From Muribaculaceae bacterium (GTDB lineage: Bacteria; Bacteroidota; Bacteroidia; Bacteroidales; Muribaculaceae), in the NCBI GenBank assembly GCA_009775225.1, contig VSPE01000068.1, positions 1-6,579 of the forward strand: a stretch of DNA of 6,579 nt, in the 5' to 3' direction. The position numbers and the translations under genes are program-made. Shown one piece after another: positions 1 through 6,499 of this stretch (position 1 is the stretch's first letter; every line of letters starts with the position of its first letter). The notes below the pieces were generated by a model. The model did not search any database. It had not been told where the DNA came from and saw only the letters and a program-made list of their open reading frames with translations.

Positions 1-48
1 AAAATCGACCAAAATGCACAAAAATCGGCAATTTTGACCAATAAAAAA
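1..48. other. Phased A/T-tracts (possible intrinsically curved DNA)
   Basis: Short A- or T-rich tracts begin at about 1, 11, 20, 30 and 41-43, so they recur roughly every 10 bp, one helical turn. Three of them read AAAAT at exact 10-bp spacing (1, 11, 21). Phased A-tracts are known to bend DNA; whether this one does is inference. A weak hairpin, CAAAA (19-23) against TTTTG (32-36), lies inside it. The stretch sits just beyond the mnmE terminator and runs off the window edge, so its full length is unknown. It could simply be AT-rich intergenic sequence. Confidence 0.35.
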
Positions 49-69
49 CGCCCCTGAAAAGAGGCGTTT
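43..69 (-). terminator. Rho-independent terminator after mnmE
   Basis: On the minus strand AAACGCC (69-63) pairs with GGCGTTT (52-46). Inside this 7-bp stem is one mismatch, then a further 2-bp stem on a 4-nt loop. The descending arm runs directly into TTTTTT followed by ATT (48-41), the expected U-tract for transcription leaving mnmE. It lies 42 bp past the mnmE stop. The plus-strand side has only a short T run, so it looks directional for the minus strand. It marks the end of the bioA-bioF-nuclease-mnmE unit. Confidence 0.85.
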
Positions 70-111
70 CGTGTTATCTGTTAGCTAATTATATGATTTT
101 CAAGTGTTTAT

Positions 112-1518
112 CTATTTGCCGATGCAAAACCGACTGAATATAGTTGATAGAACTTCTGTCGGAGTGATTTCTCCTGTTATTGATGAGAGGTAGTGGATAG
201 TCGCGCGGAGGTCTTGTGCTATGAGGTCGGCGGGGAGTCCTGCGTCTATAGCTTGAGATACAGCAGATGCCGCATCGGCGGCGTTGCGGAGAGCCTCGGC
301 GTGACGTGCGTTTGTCACAATGACATCGTTCTCGGAGTCGGGAACCTGAGTCTCTATGTGGCAGAGTATAGCCTCGCGCAGATAGGCGAGTGCCGTGCGC
401 TCTTTGGCAGAAATGGTGAGTAGGGTCGCTGAGGGGAACGCGTCTGCCAGTGTCTTTGCAGTCTCTGTGGCTTCGGCTGGTGCTATATCTGCCTTGTTGA
501 CTGCGATTATGACATCAGATTGGGCTATGCCATCAAGACTGTTCGATATGTTGGCGACGTCGGTGGCGGCAAGCGGGTCTACCATGTAGATAACCACTGA
601 TGCACTCCGGGCCGCCGCTTGTGAGCGCTCGATGCCGATGTTCTCGATTGTGTCGGTTGTCGTGCGTAGGCCTGCCGTGTCGCGAAAGCGGATAAGGTAG
701 GGGCCTATCTCAATGGTGTCTTCCACGATGTCGCGTGTGGTGCCGTGGATGTCGCTCACAATGGCGCGCTCGTCATCGAGCAGAGCATTCAGCAGCGACG
801 ATTTGCCGGCGTTGGTAGGACCTATGATAGCCACCGGGATGCCGTCCTTTATGTTTGCCCCCGCCTTGTAGCTGTCGGCAAGGCGCGATAGCTGTATATG
901 GATAGAGGATGACAGCTCGTTCAGCCTCGTGCGTGAGGCAAACTCCAAGTCCTCTTCCGAGAAGTCAAGTTCAAGCTCCAGAAGTGCGGTCAGGTCTACC
1001 AGTTCGGCACGCAGACCGGCTATGTGCTTCGAATACTCGCCTCTGAGCTGACTCATTGCAAGCCTGTGTGCCGCCTGCGACGAGGCTGCTATCACGTCGG
1101 CTACCGCTTCGGCTTCGGCGAGGTCAAGATGCCCGGCAGTGTATGCGCGTCTGGTAAATTCGCCGGGGAGAGCAAGCCGGGCGCCTTGGCTTTGCAGAAT
1201 GGCGAGCACTCGCCGTTGTATCCACCGTGAGCCGTGTATGCTGAGTTCTACGGTATCGTCGCCGGTGAATGAGTGAGGCCCGCGGAATACTGTGGCAACA
1301 GCCTGGTCAATAACCTCGTCGGTGTCGGGGTCGTTTATGAGGCCAAGATGTGCGGTATGCGTTGTGGCTGCGGCTATACTTTTCCCTTTCCATACCTTGT
1401 CGGTAATGGCGAAAGCATCGCGGCCGCTCAGGCGTATAACGGCTATACCACCCGTTCCTGCGGGGGTGGATATAGCGCAGATAGTATCTTCAGAGTTGTA
1501 TATCAATGATGTCTGCAT
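112..1518 (-). CDS. mnmE: tRNA uridine-5-carboxymethylaminomethyl modification GTPase MnmE (TrmE)
   Basis: MnmE works with MnmG (not in the window) to add a (carboxymethyl)aminomethyl group to C5 of wobble U34 in tRNAs, using methylene-tetrahydrofolate and GTP hydrolysis driven by K+-dependent G-domain dimerisation. The chosen start gives 468 aa, the usual family length. Domains: N-terminal folate-binding domain (about 1-120), helical domain (about 121-220 plus the C-terminus), inserted G domain (about 225-385). Visible motifs are P-loop GPTNAGKS 233-240 (N236 is the likely K+ ligand), GTTRD 259-263, DTAG 280-283, NKAD 341-344, SA 370-371, and the C-terminal CIGK box with its conserved Cys465. 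E292 in IENIGIE aligns with the catalytic Glu282 of E. coli. A longer reading frame reaches 1608 but begins with TTG and adds 30 residues, all but the last few encoded within the nuclease gene in another frame; the ATG at 1518 immediately precedes the conserved DTICAISTP region. It starts 10 nt after the nuclease stop and is the last gene before a terminator. Confidence 0.97.
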   Translation of the reverse strand: MQTSLIYNSEDTICAISTPAGTGGIAVIRLSGRDAFAITDKVWKGKSIAAATTHTAHLGLINDPDTDEVIDQAVATVFRGPHSFTGDDTVELSIHGSRWIQRRVLAILQSQGARLALPGEFTRRAYTAGHLDLAEAEAVADVIAASSQAAHRLAMSQLRGEYSKHIAGLRAELVDLTALLELELDFSEEDLEFASRTRLNELSSSIHIQLSRLADSYKAGANIKDGIPVAIIGPTNAGKSSLLNALLDDERAIVSDIHGTTRDIVEDTIEIGPYLIRFRDTAGLRTTTDTIENIGIERSQAAARSASVVIYMVDPLAATDVANISNSLDGIAQSDVIIAVNKADIAPAEATETAKTLADAFPSATLLTISAKERTALAYLREAILCHIETQVPDSENDVIVTNARHAEALRNAADAASAVSQAIDAGLPADLIAQDLRATIHYLSSITGEITPTEVLSTIFSRFCIGK

Positions 1519-1528
1519 AGTTCTCTTG

Positions 1529-2389
1529 TCAACGTTTGCGTCGGTTCCAGTCCCGGAAATTCGCCTGTTGCTCGACGGTGTCTTCAATGGCGTCGGGCAG
1601 ACATGCAAAGAAGTCGAAGCCCGTGACAGCCTCTACCTGGTCTACCGATACAGTAAGGCTCTCCAGCCCGTCGATATGCTCTGCGTTAGGCATTATAAAT
1701 GCTATTGCCCGCGGAGGATTGGCAAATGGAGCGTAAATAACTTTGAAAAAACGCTCTGGAACCGATACTCCGTTAGGCCCTGTCGTCCGTGTGAGTTCGT
1801 CGCTCAGTATCGGGCCTGTTATTATTATCAGAGCGCTGTCGCGTACGGCCCATTGGCGGCATTTCTGTTCGAGGGTCGACCAGCGACCACCGTTGAGCTG
1901 TCGGGTCTGCGGACACATGTTGGTCAGGTAGTGCGAGTCGCTCATGGCCAGTGCGCTCCATTTCATATCGCCGGCAGGAGCCATGTGGCCGCGGTCAAAG
2001 CCCGAGTTGCGGTAGTCGTCGAGGGTAGGGCAGCCATACACGTCTTTGTCGGCCTTGAATTTGCTGTCACGAGGCTCGGTGCCGTTGGCTTCATCTCCGG
2101 TAAGCTCCCATACCACATAGTTAGGCAAGTGGTGCAAGGGGTTGAACGACACCTTGAAGCCCGTATATTCTTTGATTATTTCGGGCAGTTCATCGGGTAC
2201 GGCAACCTCTTGTAGGCATGCCGTATCGGCCGACGGTGTCTGCAATGCGTCGGCTTCTTCTGTGCTGTATGCAATAAATGCGGAGAGCAGAGCCGCGCCA
2301 GCAAGCACGGCCAGATATGCGAGGTTGTAATTCTTTTTTTTGTGGCGTTTGGCGCGCCTGTTGTTGTATGTTCTTGCGTTTTTAGCCAT
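1529..2389 (-). CDS. Membrane-anchored DNA/RNA non-specific endonuclease (NucA/Serratia nuclease family)
   Basis: A predicted ββα-metal nuclease that cleaves DNA and RNA without sequence preference (PF01223 type). From the ATG at 2389 it is 286 aa. The first 20 residues are very basic, and a hydrophobic segment at about 22-41 follows, so the catalytic part is predicted to be exported, either anchored by this helix or released if it is a signal peptide; no clear cleavage site is seen. The signature DRGH at 132-135 gives the general base H135. N157 (in YLTNMCP) is the expected Mg ligand, and N166, W170 and E174 form the following N-x3-W-x3-E motif, so it appears catalytically complete. The chosen ATG overlaps the bioF stop by 8 nt; an in-frame ATG at 2398 and a TTG at 2422 are alternatives. 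It sits between bioF and mnmE, apparently in one transcript. No immunity protein is visible. Likely roles are nucleic-acid scavenging or turnover in the periplasm; a link to biotin is not evident. Confidence 0.9.
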   Translation of the reverse strand: MAKNARTYNNRRAKRHKKKNYNLAYLAVLAGAALLSAFIAYSTEEADALQTPSADTACLQEVAVPDELPEIIKEYTGFKVSFNPLHHLPNYVVWELTGDEANGTEPRDSKFKADKDVYGCPTLDDYRNSGFDRGHMAPAGDMKWSALAMSDSHYLTNMCPQTRQLNGGRWSTLEQKCRQWAVRDSALIIITGPILSDELTRTTGPNGVSVPERFFKVIYAPFANPPRAIAFIMPNAEHIDGLESLTVSVDQVEAVTGFDFFACLPDAIEDTVEQQANFRDWNRRKR

Positions 2390-3521
2390 TGATTTCATAG
2401 AGTTTACGCAGGGCGCTCCCAAGTGAGGAAATCTGCGCGGGTGTGATGTTTGCCGACAGACTCAGACGCAGACGGTCGGTGCCTGGCGGAACGGTAGGGG
2501 TGCGGATTGGCAGCACTGTAAATCCTTCTTCGGCAAGCTTGTGCGAAAGTTGTACAGCGCGTTGCGGAGTGCCGCATATTACTCCTTGAATATGACTCAC
2601 ATAGCCCTTGGCGCCTATGGTCAGCAACTCATCGGCCAAAATTTGCGATAGTCTGCGCAGCTGTTCTCGTTCGGCTTCCATGCCGAGGCATTTTTCGAAA
2701 ATATATTGGCTCCACTTCACGCACAGCGGAGGCAATGCCGTGGAGAAGATAAGACTTCGAGCTTTGTTTACCATAAAACTGCGCAGCGGACTTTTAAGCA
2801 TGGCGTATGCTCCCGTCGAGGCCAGCGCTTTGCCAAGGGTACCTACAATAATGTCGATATCGTCATACGATGATGATGCCATGCACATACCTAGACCGCC
2901 GGGGCCTTCGACACCTACAGCATGGGCTTCGTCGATGTAGAGTATCGAGTCCTGATAACGGCGTTTTATTTCTGCCAGAGCATCGATGTCAGCCCGGTCG
3001 CCGTCCATGCTGTACACACTTTCGGCTATTATTATCAGCTTGTAGCCATCTCTCGAAGTCTTTTCCGCCAGTCTGGCGAGATGCCCGAAGTCGTTGTGGC
3101 GGAAGCGTGCGAACGGCAGTCCCGAGAGCCTGATGCCGTCGATTATGCTTGCGTGCACAAGCTTGTCGGCGAGGATGTAATAGTCTGAGCCTGCAAATGC
3201 ACTCGTTATGCCCGTATTGGCATGATAGCCGCTGTTGAACAGAAGAGCATCGCGACCTGCGTATGCCTCTTTAAGACACCGCTCGAAAGCCGTGAATGCC
3301 GATTGTCGTCCGGCAAGCAGGCGGGATGCCGAGGCACTCATCTGAATGTCGTCGGGTCGGAGCGTCGCGAAAAAGCCGTCCCGCAAATCCGTGCGGGCGG
3401 CCAGCCCGAGATAGTCGTTGGAGCTGAAATCGATACCACTGGCCATATCAGCCTCGGGTATGGCTCTCATATTGCCGACTGTGGCAATATCGGAGAGAAT
3501 TTGCTCAATAGTTTCGTTCAT
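2382..3521 (-). CDS. bioF: 8-amino-7-oxononanoate (KAPA) synthase
   Basis: A PLP-dependent α-oxoamine synthase that condenses pimeloyl-ACP or pimeloyl-CoA with L-alanine to give 8-amino-7-oxononanoate, the first step of biotin ring assembly, in the cytosol. It is 379 aa, near the family's usual ~385. Visible motifs: SSNDYLGL 33-40, SRLLAG 66-71, NSGYHANTG 96-104, H123 (stacks on PLP), ESVYSMDGD 167-175, DEAH 197-200 (D197 contacts the PLP pyridine), GTLGKALASTGAY 227-239 with the PLP lysine K231, and RLRLSLSA 350-357. The N-terminus before SNDYLGL is about 10 residues shorter than in E. coli BioF. Its ATG lies inside the end of bioA (17-nt overlap), and its stop overlaps the nuclease start, suggesting translational coupling. 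Related enzymes such as glycine C-acetyltransferase and serine palmitoyltransferase share these motifs, but the position directly after bioA favours BioF. Confidence 0.95.
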   Translation of the reverse strand: MNETIEQILSDIATVGNMRAIPEADMASGIDFSSNDYLGLAARTDLRDGFFATLRPDDIQMSASASRLLAGRQSAFTAFERCLKEAYAGRDALLFNSGYHANTGITSAFAGSDYYILADKLVHASIIDGIRLSGLPFARFRHNDFGHLARLAEKTSRDGYKLIIIAESVYSMDGDRADIDALAEIKRRYQDSILYIDEAHAVGVEGPGGLGMCMASSSYDDIDIIVGTLGKALASTGAYAMLKSPLRSFMVNKARSLIFSTALPPLCVKWSQYIFEKCLGMEAEREQLRRLSQILADELLTIGAKGYVSHIQGVICGTPQRAVQLSHKLAEEGFTVLPIRTPTVPPGTDRLRLSLSANITPAQISSLGSALRKLYEING

Positions 3522-4803
3522 CGCTTATTATGTCGATAAGGGCTTGGCAGAGACGGCTGAGGTCTTCCTCGCTTATTATATAAGGAGGCATGATGTAGGC
3601 GTTGCGGCCGAACGGTCGTATCCACACACCTTCCTCAACGCATCTCTTTTGGAATCTGCCCACATCGACGCTGCGCTTTAGCTCCACAACGCCGATAGAG
3701 CCGAGCACACGCACATCGGCCACCCCTTCGAGCGCCGATGCCGGAGCAAGCTCTCTCTTCAGTATAGTCTCGATGTTGGCCACAATGCTCTCCATAGGTT
3801 TTTCGGCGAGCATCCTGATTGACTCCAATGCTATGGCGCAACTCAGCGGATTTGCCATGAAGGTAGGGCCGTGCATAAGCACTCCGGCCTCGCCGCGCGA
3901 TATAGTATCGGCGATTTCGGCCGTGGTTAGCACCGCGCTCATAGTAAGGTATCCGGCTGTGAGCCCCTTGCCTATGGTCATAATGTCGGGAGAAACCCCG
4001 GTGTGTTCGCAGGCAAAGAAACGACCTGTTCGCCAAAAGCCGGTGGCAATTTCGTCGAAAATCAGTATTACGCTGTAGCGGTCGCACAGTGCTCGTGCCC
4101 TTCGCAGATACTCGGGATGATAGAACCACATGCCGCCGGCTCCCTGCACCACAGGCTCGAGAATAAGGGCTGCAATCTCGTCGGATTTTTGAGCCAGAAG
4201 CTCTTCGAGCGGCTTTATGTCGGCCTCGTCCCATTCTCCGCCGAAGCGTGAGCGTGGCTGCGGCACAAAGTAGCGCACGGGGAGAGCCTGCCCGAATGCC
4301 CCGTGCATGCCTGTCACGGGGTCGCATACGCTCATAGCGTTCCAGGTATCGCCGTGATAGCCGCTGCGTATAGTCACGAAATTGGTCTTGACATGGCTGC
4401 CCGATGCCGATATGGCGGCCTGTACCGCCATTTTCATCGCCACCTCAACGGCTACCGAGCCGGAGTCGGCGTAGAATATATTGTGCATGCATTTCGGGGC
4501 GACCTTCAGCAGCTCCTTGCCAAGCTCTATTGCGGGCTGGTGCGTGAGACCGCCGAACATCACATGACTCATTTTATTCATCTGTGCGGCTGCGGCTGCG
4601 TTAAGGCGGCTGTCGGAATAGCCGTGTATCATGCACCACCACGACGACATGCCGTCTATCAGCTCGGTGCCGTCATCGAGGCGTATGCGGACTCCGTGAG
4701 CCGACTGTACTTTGTAGGTCGGCAGCGGGTCGATAGTGGAGGTATATGGATGCCATAGGTGCTCGCGGTCCCAGGCGTCGGTATTTTTATTTTCGGTAAT
4801 CAT
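3505..4803 (-). CDS. bioA: Adenosylmethionine-8-amino-7-oxononanoate aminotransferase (DAPA synthase)
   Basis: A class III PLP aminotransferase that converts the BioF product KAPA to 7,8-diaminopelargonate, normally with S-adenosylmethionine as amino donor. It is 432 aa (E. coli 429). Visible residues by alignment with E. coli BioA: HLWHPYTS 15-22 with substrate-site Y20, W55-W56, PLP-phosphate loop SGS 114-116, GYHGDT 148-153 with Y149, DEIATGF 250-256 with PLP-contacting D250, PLP lysine K279 in IGKG, HGPTF 311-315 with T314, and R396 in WIRPF for substrate carboxylate binding. Y20 and R396 fit the SAM-using BioA type rather than the lysine-using BioK type. One oddity is W257 where class III enzymes usually have Gly (GFGRTG). 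The ATG at 4803 gives the standard N-terminus and follows the promoter -7 box by only 4 nt. It is first in the unit and overlaps bioF by 17 nt. Confidence 0.96.
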   Translation of the reverse strand: MITENKNTDAWDREHLWHPYTSTIDPLPTYKVQSAHGVRIRLDDGTELIDGMSSWWCMIHGYSDSRLNAAAAAQMNKMSHVMFGGLTHQPAIELGKELLKVAPKCMHNIFYADSGSVAVEVAMKMAVQAAISASGSHVKTNFVTIRSGYHGDTWNAMSVCDPVTGMHGAFGQALPVRYFVPQPRSRFGGEWDEADIKPLEELLAQKSDEIAALILEPVVQGAGGMWFYHPEYLRRARALCDRYSVILIFDEIATGFWRTGRFFACEHTGVSPDIMTIGKGLTAGYLTMSAVLTTAEIADTISRGEAGVLMHGPTFMANPLSCAIALESIRMLAEKPMESIVANIETILKRELAPASALEGVADVRVLGSIGVVELKRSVDVGRFQKRCVEEGVWIRPFGRNAYIMPPYIISEEDLSRLCQALIDIISDERNY

Positions 4804-4838
4804 ACCGCAAAGTTACCACTTTTTCCATGCCCGGCAAA
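4804..4838 (-). promoter_or_regulatory. Bacteroides-type housekeeping promoter for bioA, probably leaderless
   Basis: On the minus strand TTTG (4838-4835) is followed by a 19-nt spacer and then TAACTTTG (4815-4808). This matches the Bacteroides primary sigma consensus (TTTG at -33, TAnnTTTG at -7) in both boxes and in spacing. Only CGGT separates the -7 box from the bioA ATG. Placing the centre of the -7 box at -7 puts the transcript start at about 4804-4805, leaving at most one or two nucleotides of leader. The rest of the 76-bp gap shows no convincing terminator for the upstream ATPase gene and no obvious BirA-type palindrome. Confidence 0.8.
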
Positions 4839-4879
4839 AATGTAAATGGCGTAGAGTGTGGTATCGCGTAGTGATTATA

Positions 4880-6451
4880 TCAGACATCCCCGGCCATAAG
4901 GCATGCGCGCACGGTGCGGCGTATGGCATCGGCCTGCGGGCTGCTGTGCCTCAGCACCTCCATAATGCCCTCGATGTAGTGCTCGCGGCTTTTGAACCCG
5001 CATAGCTGGGCCACGTTGCAGCAAGTCAGGATTGACTTCTGATTATATACCTTCAGCACCTCGCCATAGTCGCCGCTTTCTTCAATAATGTGGAAGCGGC
5101 GGCAATAGTCCTCGTAAGTCCGGCGAGGGTCAAGCTCATTGAGCAGCTCGGCAAGATGGTGTTCGAGGGCTGCTATGTCGCGGCACTTTGCGTCCACGCG
5201 GTATTCGAGAGTACGCTTCATGCGGTGGCGGGTGTGCATCAGAGCCTGCTGGCGCAGGTCGGCGCGGAAGAGCGACAGAATTGTTTTGCGTACCTTTGCG
5301 AATACGCGGTCGGCATTGTTGCCGGTGCTCTCGGCCATAGCGCGCACCACATCTTCGAGCAGAAGCATATTCTCTATTTCGGCAACCTCGGGCACCATTA
5401 TTTTTTTGCGTCTGAGATACGCCACCTCTGTATCGTCGCGCCTGTCGCGGTCTACAATGCCGGAGCTGTCCATGCGGTGAAACGAAGCAAGGTCGTTGAA
5501 CGTTCGAGTGGCTTCTATCACCTTGTTGCAGCTGCCGAGCGACTGCACCGTGAAGTCAGGGAAGATGAGCGGGTAGAGTTTGGCGTCGATAGAATGTTCG
5601 CTGTCGCCCTCGATAAAAAGCACCGGCTTACGCGAGCCTACCAGCGTCATGTACAGTTCCGGGGAGATACCGGTGTCGGGAGGCAGGATGTCGTAGTTCC
5701 ACGACTCGGTCGCGGCATCATAGTCGCGAACCCACACGACAGGCGCTCCCAAGCGCGACGATGCGAAGTCCGGGTCGTGAGTCGTGTAGGCGAACATACA
5801 GTCTGTTCTTAGCAGCTCAAGCCTGTTCCACAGAGAATTGCGTAGGGTAGGGTGCAGGAAAATCTCCGGCGTGTCTACCAGTACCACGCCGTCTTTGGGC
5901 GCATAAAGCACGGCACCGGCATAGTATAGCACGGCACGTTCGCCGTCGGAGAGGCGCAGGGCTGGGTAGGCCGACATATCGAAGCCGCGGGTAAACAGAG
6001 GCTTGCCCGAGTCGATTAGCACACGGCTGTCGGGGAACACCTCTTGCCACAGCGTGATAACGGCGTCGAGGCGGGTAGAGCGCAGGCTTGCATCGCGCCC
6101 GTCGGCAATGGCGAGCTTATAGCCTATGAGGTTCATCATTTCATCGTGCATCAGCTGAGCCAGCAGTATGTCGAGCATCGTTGCCGAGGGATTGGACTTC
6201 TCGATTTGCGACACTACCGTAGGACTCAGCCGGCCGCGCAACGACCACGGAGCATCGGAGCGCCGCCCGTAGAGGGCCTCGAGTGCCGACAGGCGGAAGG
6301 CCCTGCGCCCGAGCGACTCTGCAAGGGCATCGGTAAAGCGCGTCTTACCCGCGCCGTTGGCTCCTATTATCACGAAATGACGGCATAAGGGAAGAACCGT
6401 TGACTCGGCCTTGTCGTCCCGTCTTGGCAGTATTATGTCGCGGTTTTTCAT
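4880..6451 (-). CDS. ABC/OLD-type ATPase fused to a TOPRIM-like (DUF4435-like) domain; candidate defence protein
   Basis: A 523-aa protein with two parts. Residues about 20-260 form a compact ABC-type ATPase: Walker A GANGAGKT 30-37, signature LSDGE 167-171, Walker B VVLVDTPE 189-196 followed by FLHP, and switch His225 in TTHD. There is no long coiled-coil insertion between Walker A and the signature. Residues about 275-523 resemble the TOPRIM/DUF4435 fold: VLFIEGDSE 277-285 with acidic E281, GIVDRD 331-336 with D334 and D336, and AEIENMLL 357-364 with E359 and E360, so the metal site looks complete. Known relatives with this layout are OLD and GajA (ATPase-TOPRIM nucleases) and PARIS, where the ATPase AriA holds the DUF4435 nuclease AriB. 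A nuclease effector restrained or triggered by the ATPase is therefore inferred; the DUF4435 match is by motif only. Codon and base use look like the neighbours, so there is no sign of recent transfer. It has its own promoter and ends 76 bp before bioA. The ATG is the first in frame, with an upstream in-frame stop at 6473-6475. Confidence 0.75.
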   Translation of the reverse strand: MKNRDIILPRRDDKAESTVLPLCRHFVIIGANGAGKTRFTDALAESLGRRAFRLSALEALYGRRSDAPWSLRGRLSPTVVSQIEKSNPSATMLDILLAQLMHDEMMNLIGYKLAIADGRDASLRSTRLDAVITLWQEVFPDSRVLIDSGKPLFTRGFDMSAYPALRLSDGERAVLYYAGAVLYAPKDGVVLVDTPEIFLHPTLRNSLWNRLELLRTDCMFAYTTHDPDFASSRLGAPVVWVRDYDAATESWNYDILPPDTGISPELYMTLVGSRKPVLFIEGDSEHSIDAKLYPLIFPDFTVQSLGSCNKVIEATRTFNDLASFHRMDSSGIVDRDRRDDTEVAYLRRKKIMVPEVAEIENMLLLEDVVRAMAESTGNNADRVFAKVRKTILSLFRADLRQQALMHTRHRMKRTLEYRVDAKCRDIAALEHHLAELLNELDPRRTYEDYCRRFHIIEESGDYGEVLKVYNQKSILTCCNVAQLCGFKSREHYIEGIMEVLRHSSPQADAIRRTVRACLMAGDV

Positions 6452-6491
6452 AGACTCGGATTTATATGTTTTTTATATGACTGCTCATCTG

Positions 6492-6499
6492 CAAATATA
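6492..6499 (-). promoter_or_regulatory. Probable -7 box for the ATPase-TOPRIM gene
   Basis: On the minus strand TATATTTG followed by C matches the Bacteroides -7 consensus TAnnTTTG exactly. It implies a transcript start near 6488 and an A-rich leader of roughly 37 nt before the ATG at 6451. No TTTG is found at the expected -33 position (an AGAGGA-like stretch lies there), so the promoter is weaker by consensus than that of bioA. The remaining intergenic sequence (6500-6579) is AT-rich and shows no further gene. Confidence 0.6.

Noticed and set aside
1519..1608. Extended mnmE start 30 residues upstream
   Set aside because: It would begin with TTG, its residues come almost entirely from the nuclease coding region in another frame, and the family N-terminus fits the ATG at 1518.
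1292..2215. A 307-codon open frame on the plus strand across mnmE and the nuclease
   Set aside because: It is antisense to two clear genes, its protein matches no recognisable family, and long antisense frames are common in GC-rich coding sequence.
2390..2422. Longer nuclease start at a TTG (2422) or ATG (2398)
   Set aside because: They lie further inside bioF and add no conserved residues. The ATG at 2389 has the smallest overlap, although 2398 cannot be excluded.
3635..4327. A 230-codon minus-strand frame inside bioA
   Set aside because: It is a different frame of bioA, arginine-rich and low in hydrophobic pattern, typical of a shadow frame.
4804..4879. BirA-type biotin operator upstream of bioA
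   Set aside because: TTTACA and GGTAAC are present, but they do not form the inverted TTGTAAC/GTTACAA arrangement expected for a BirA site.
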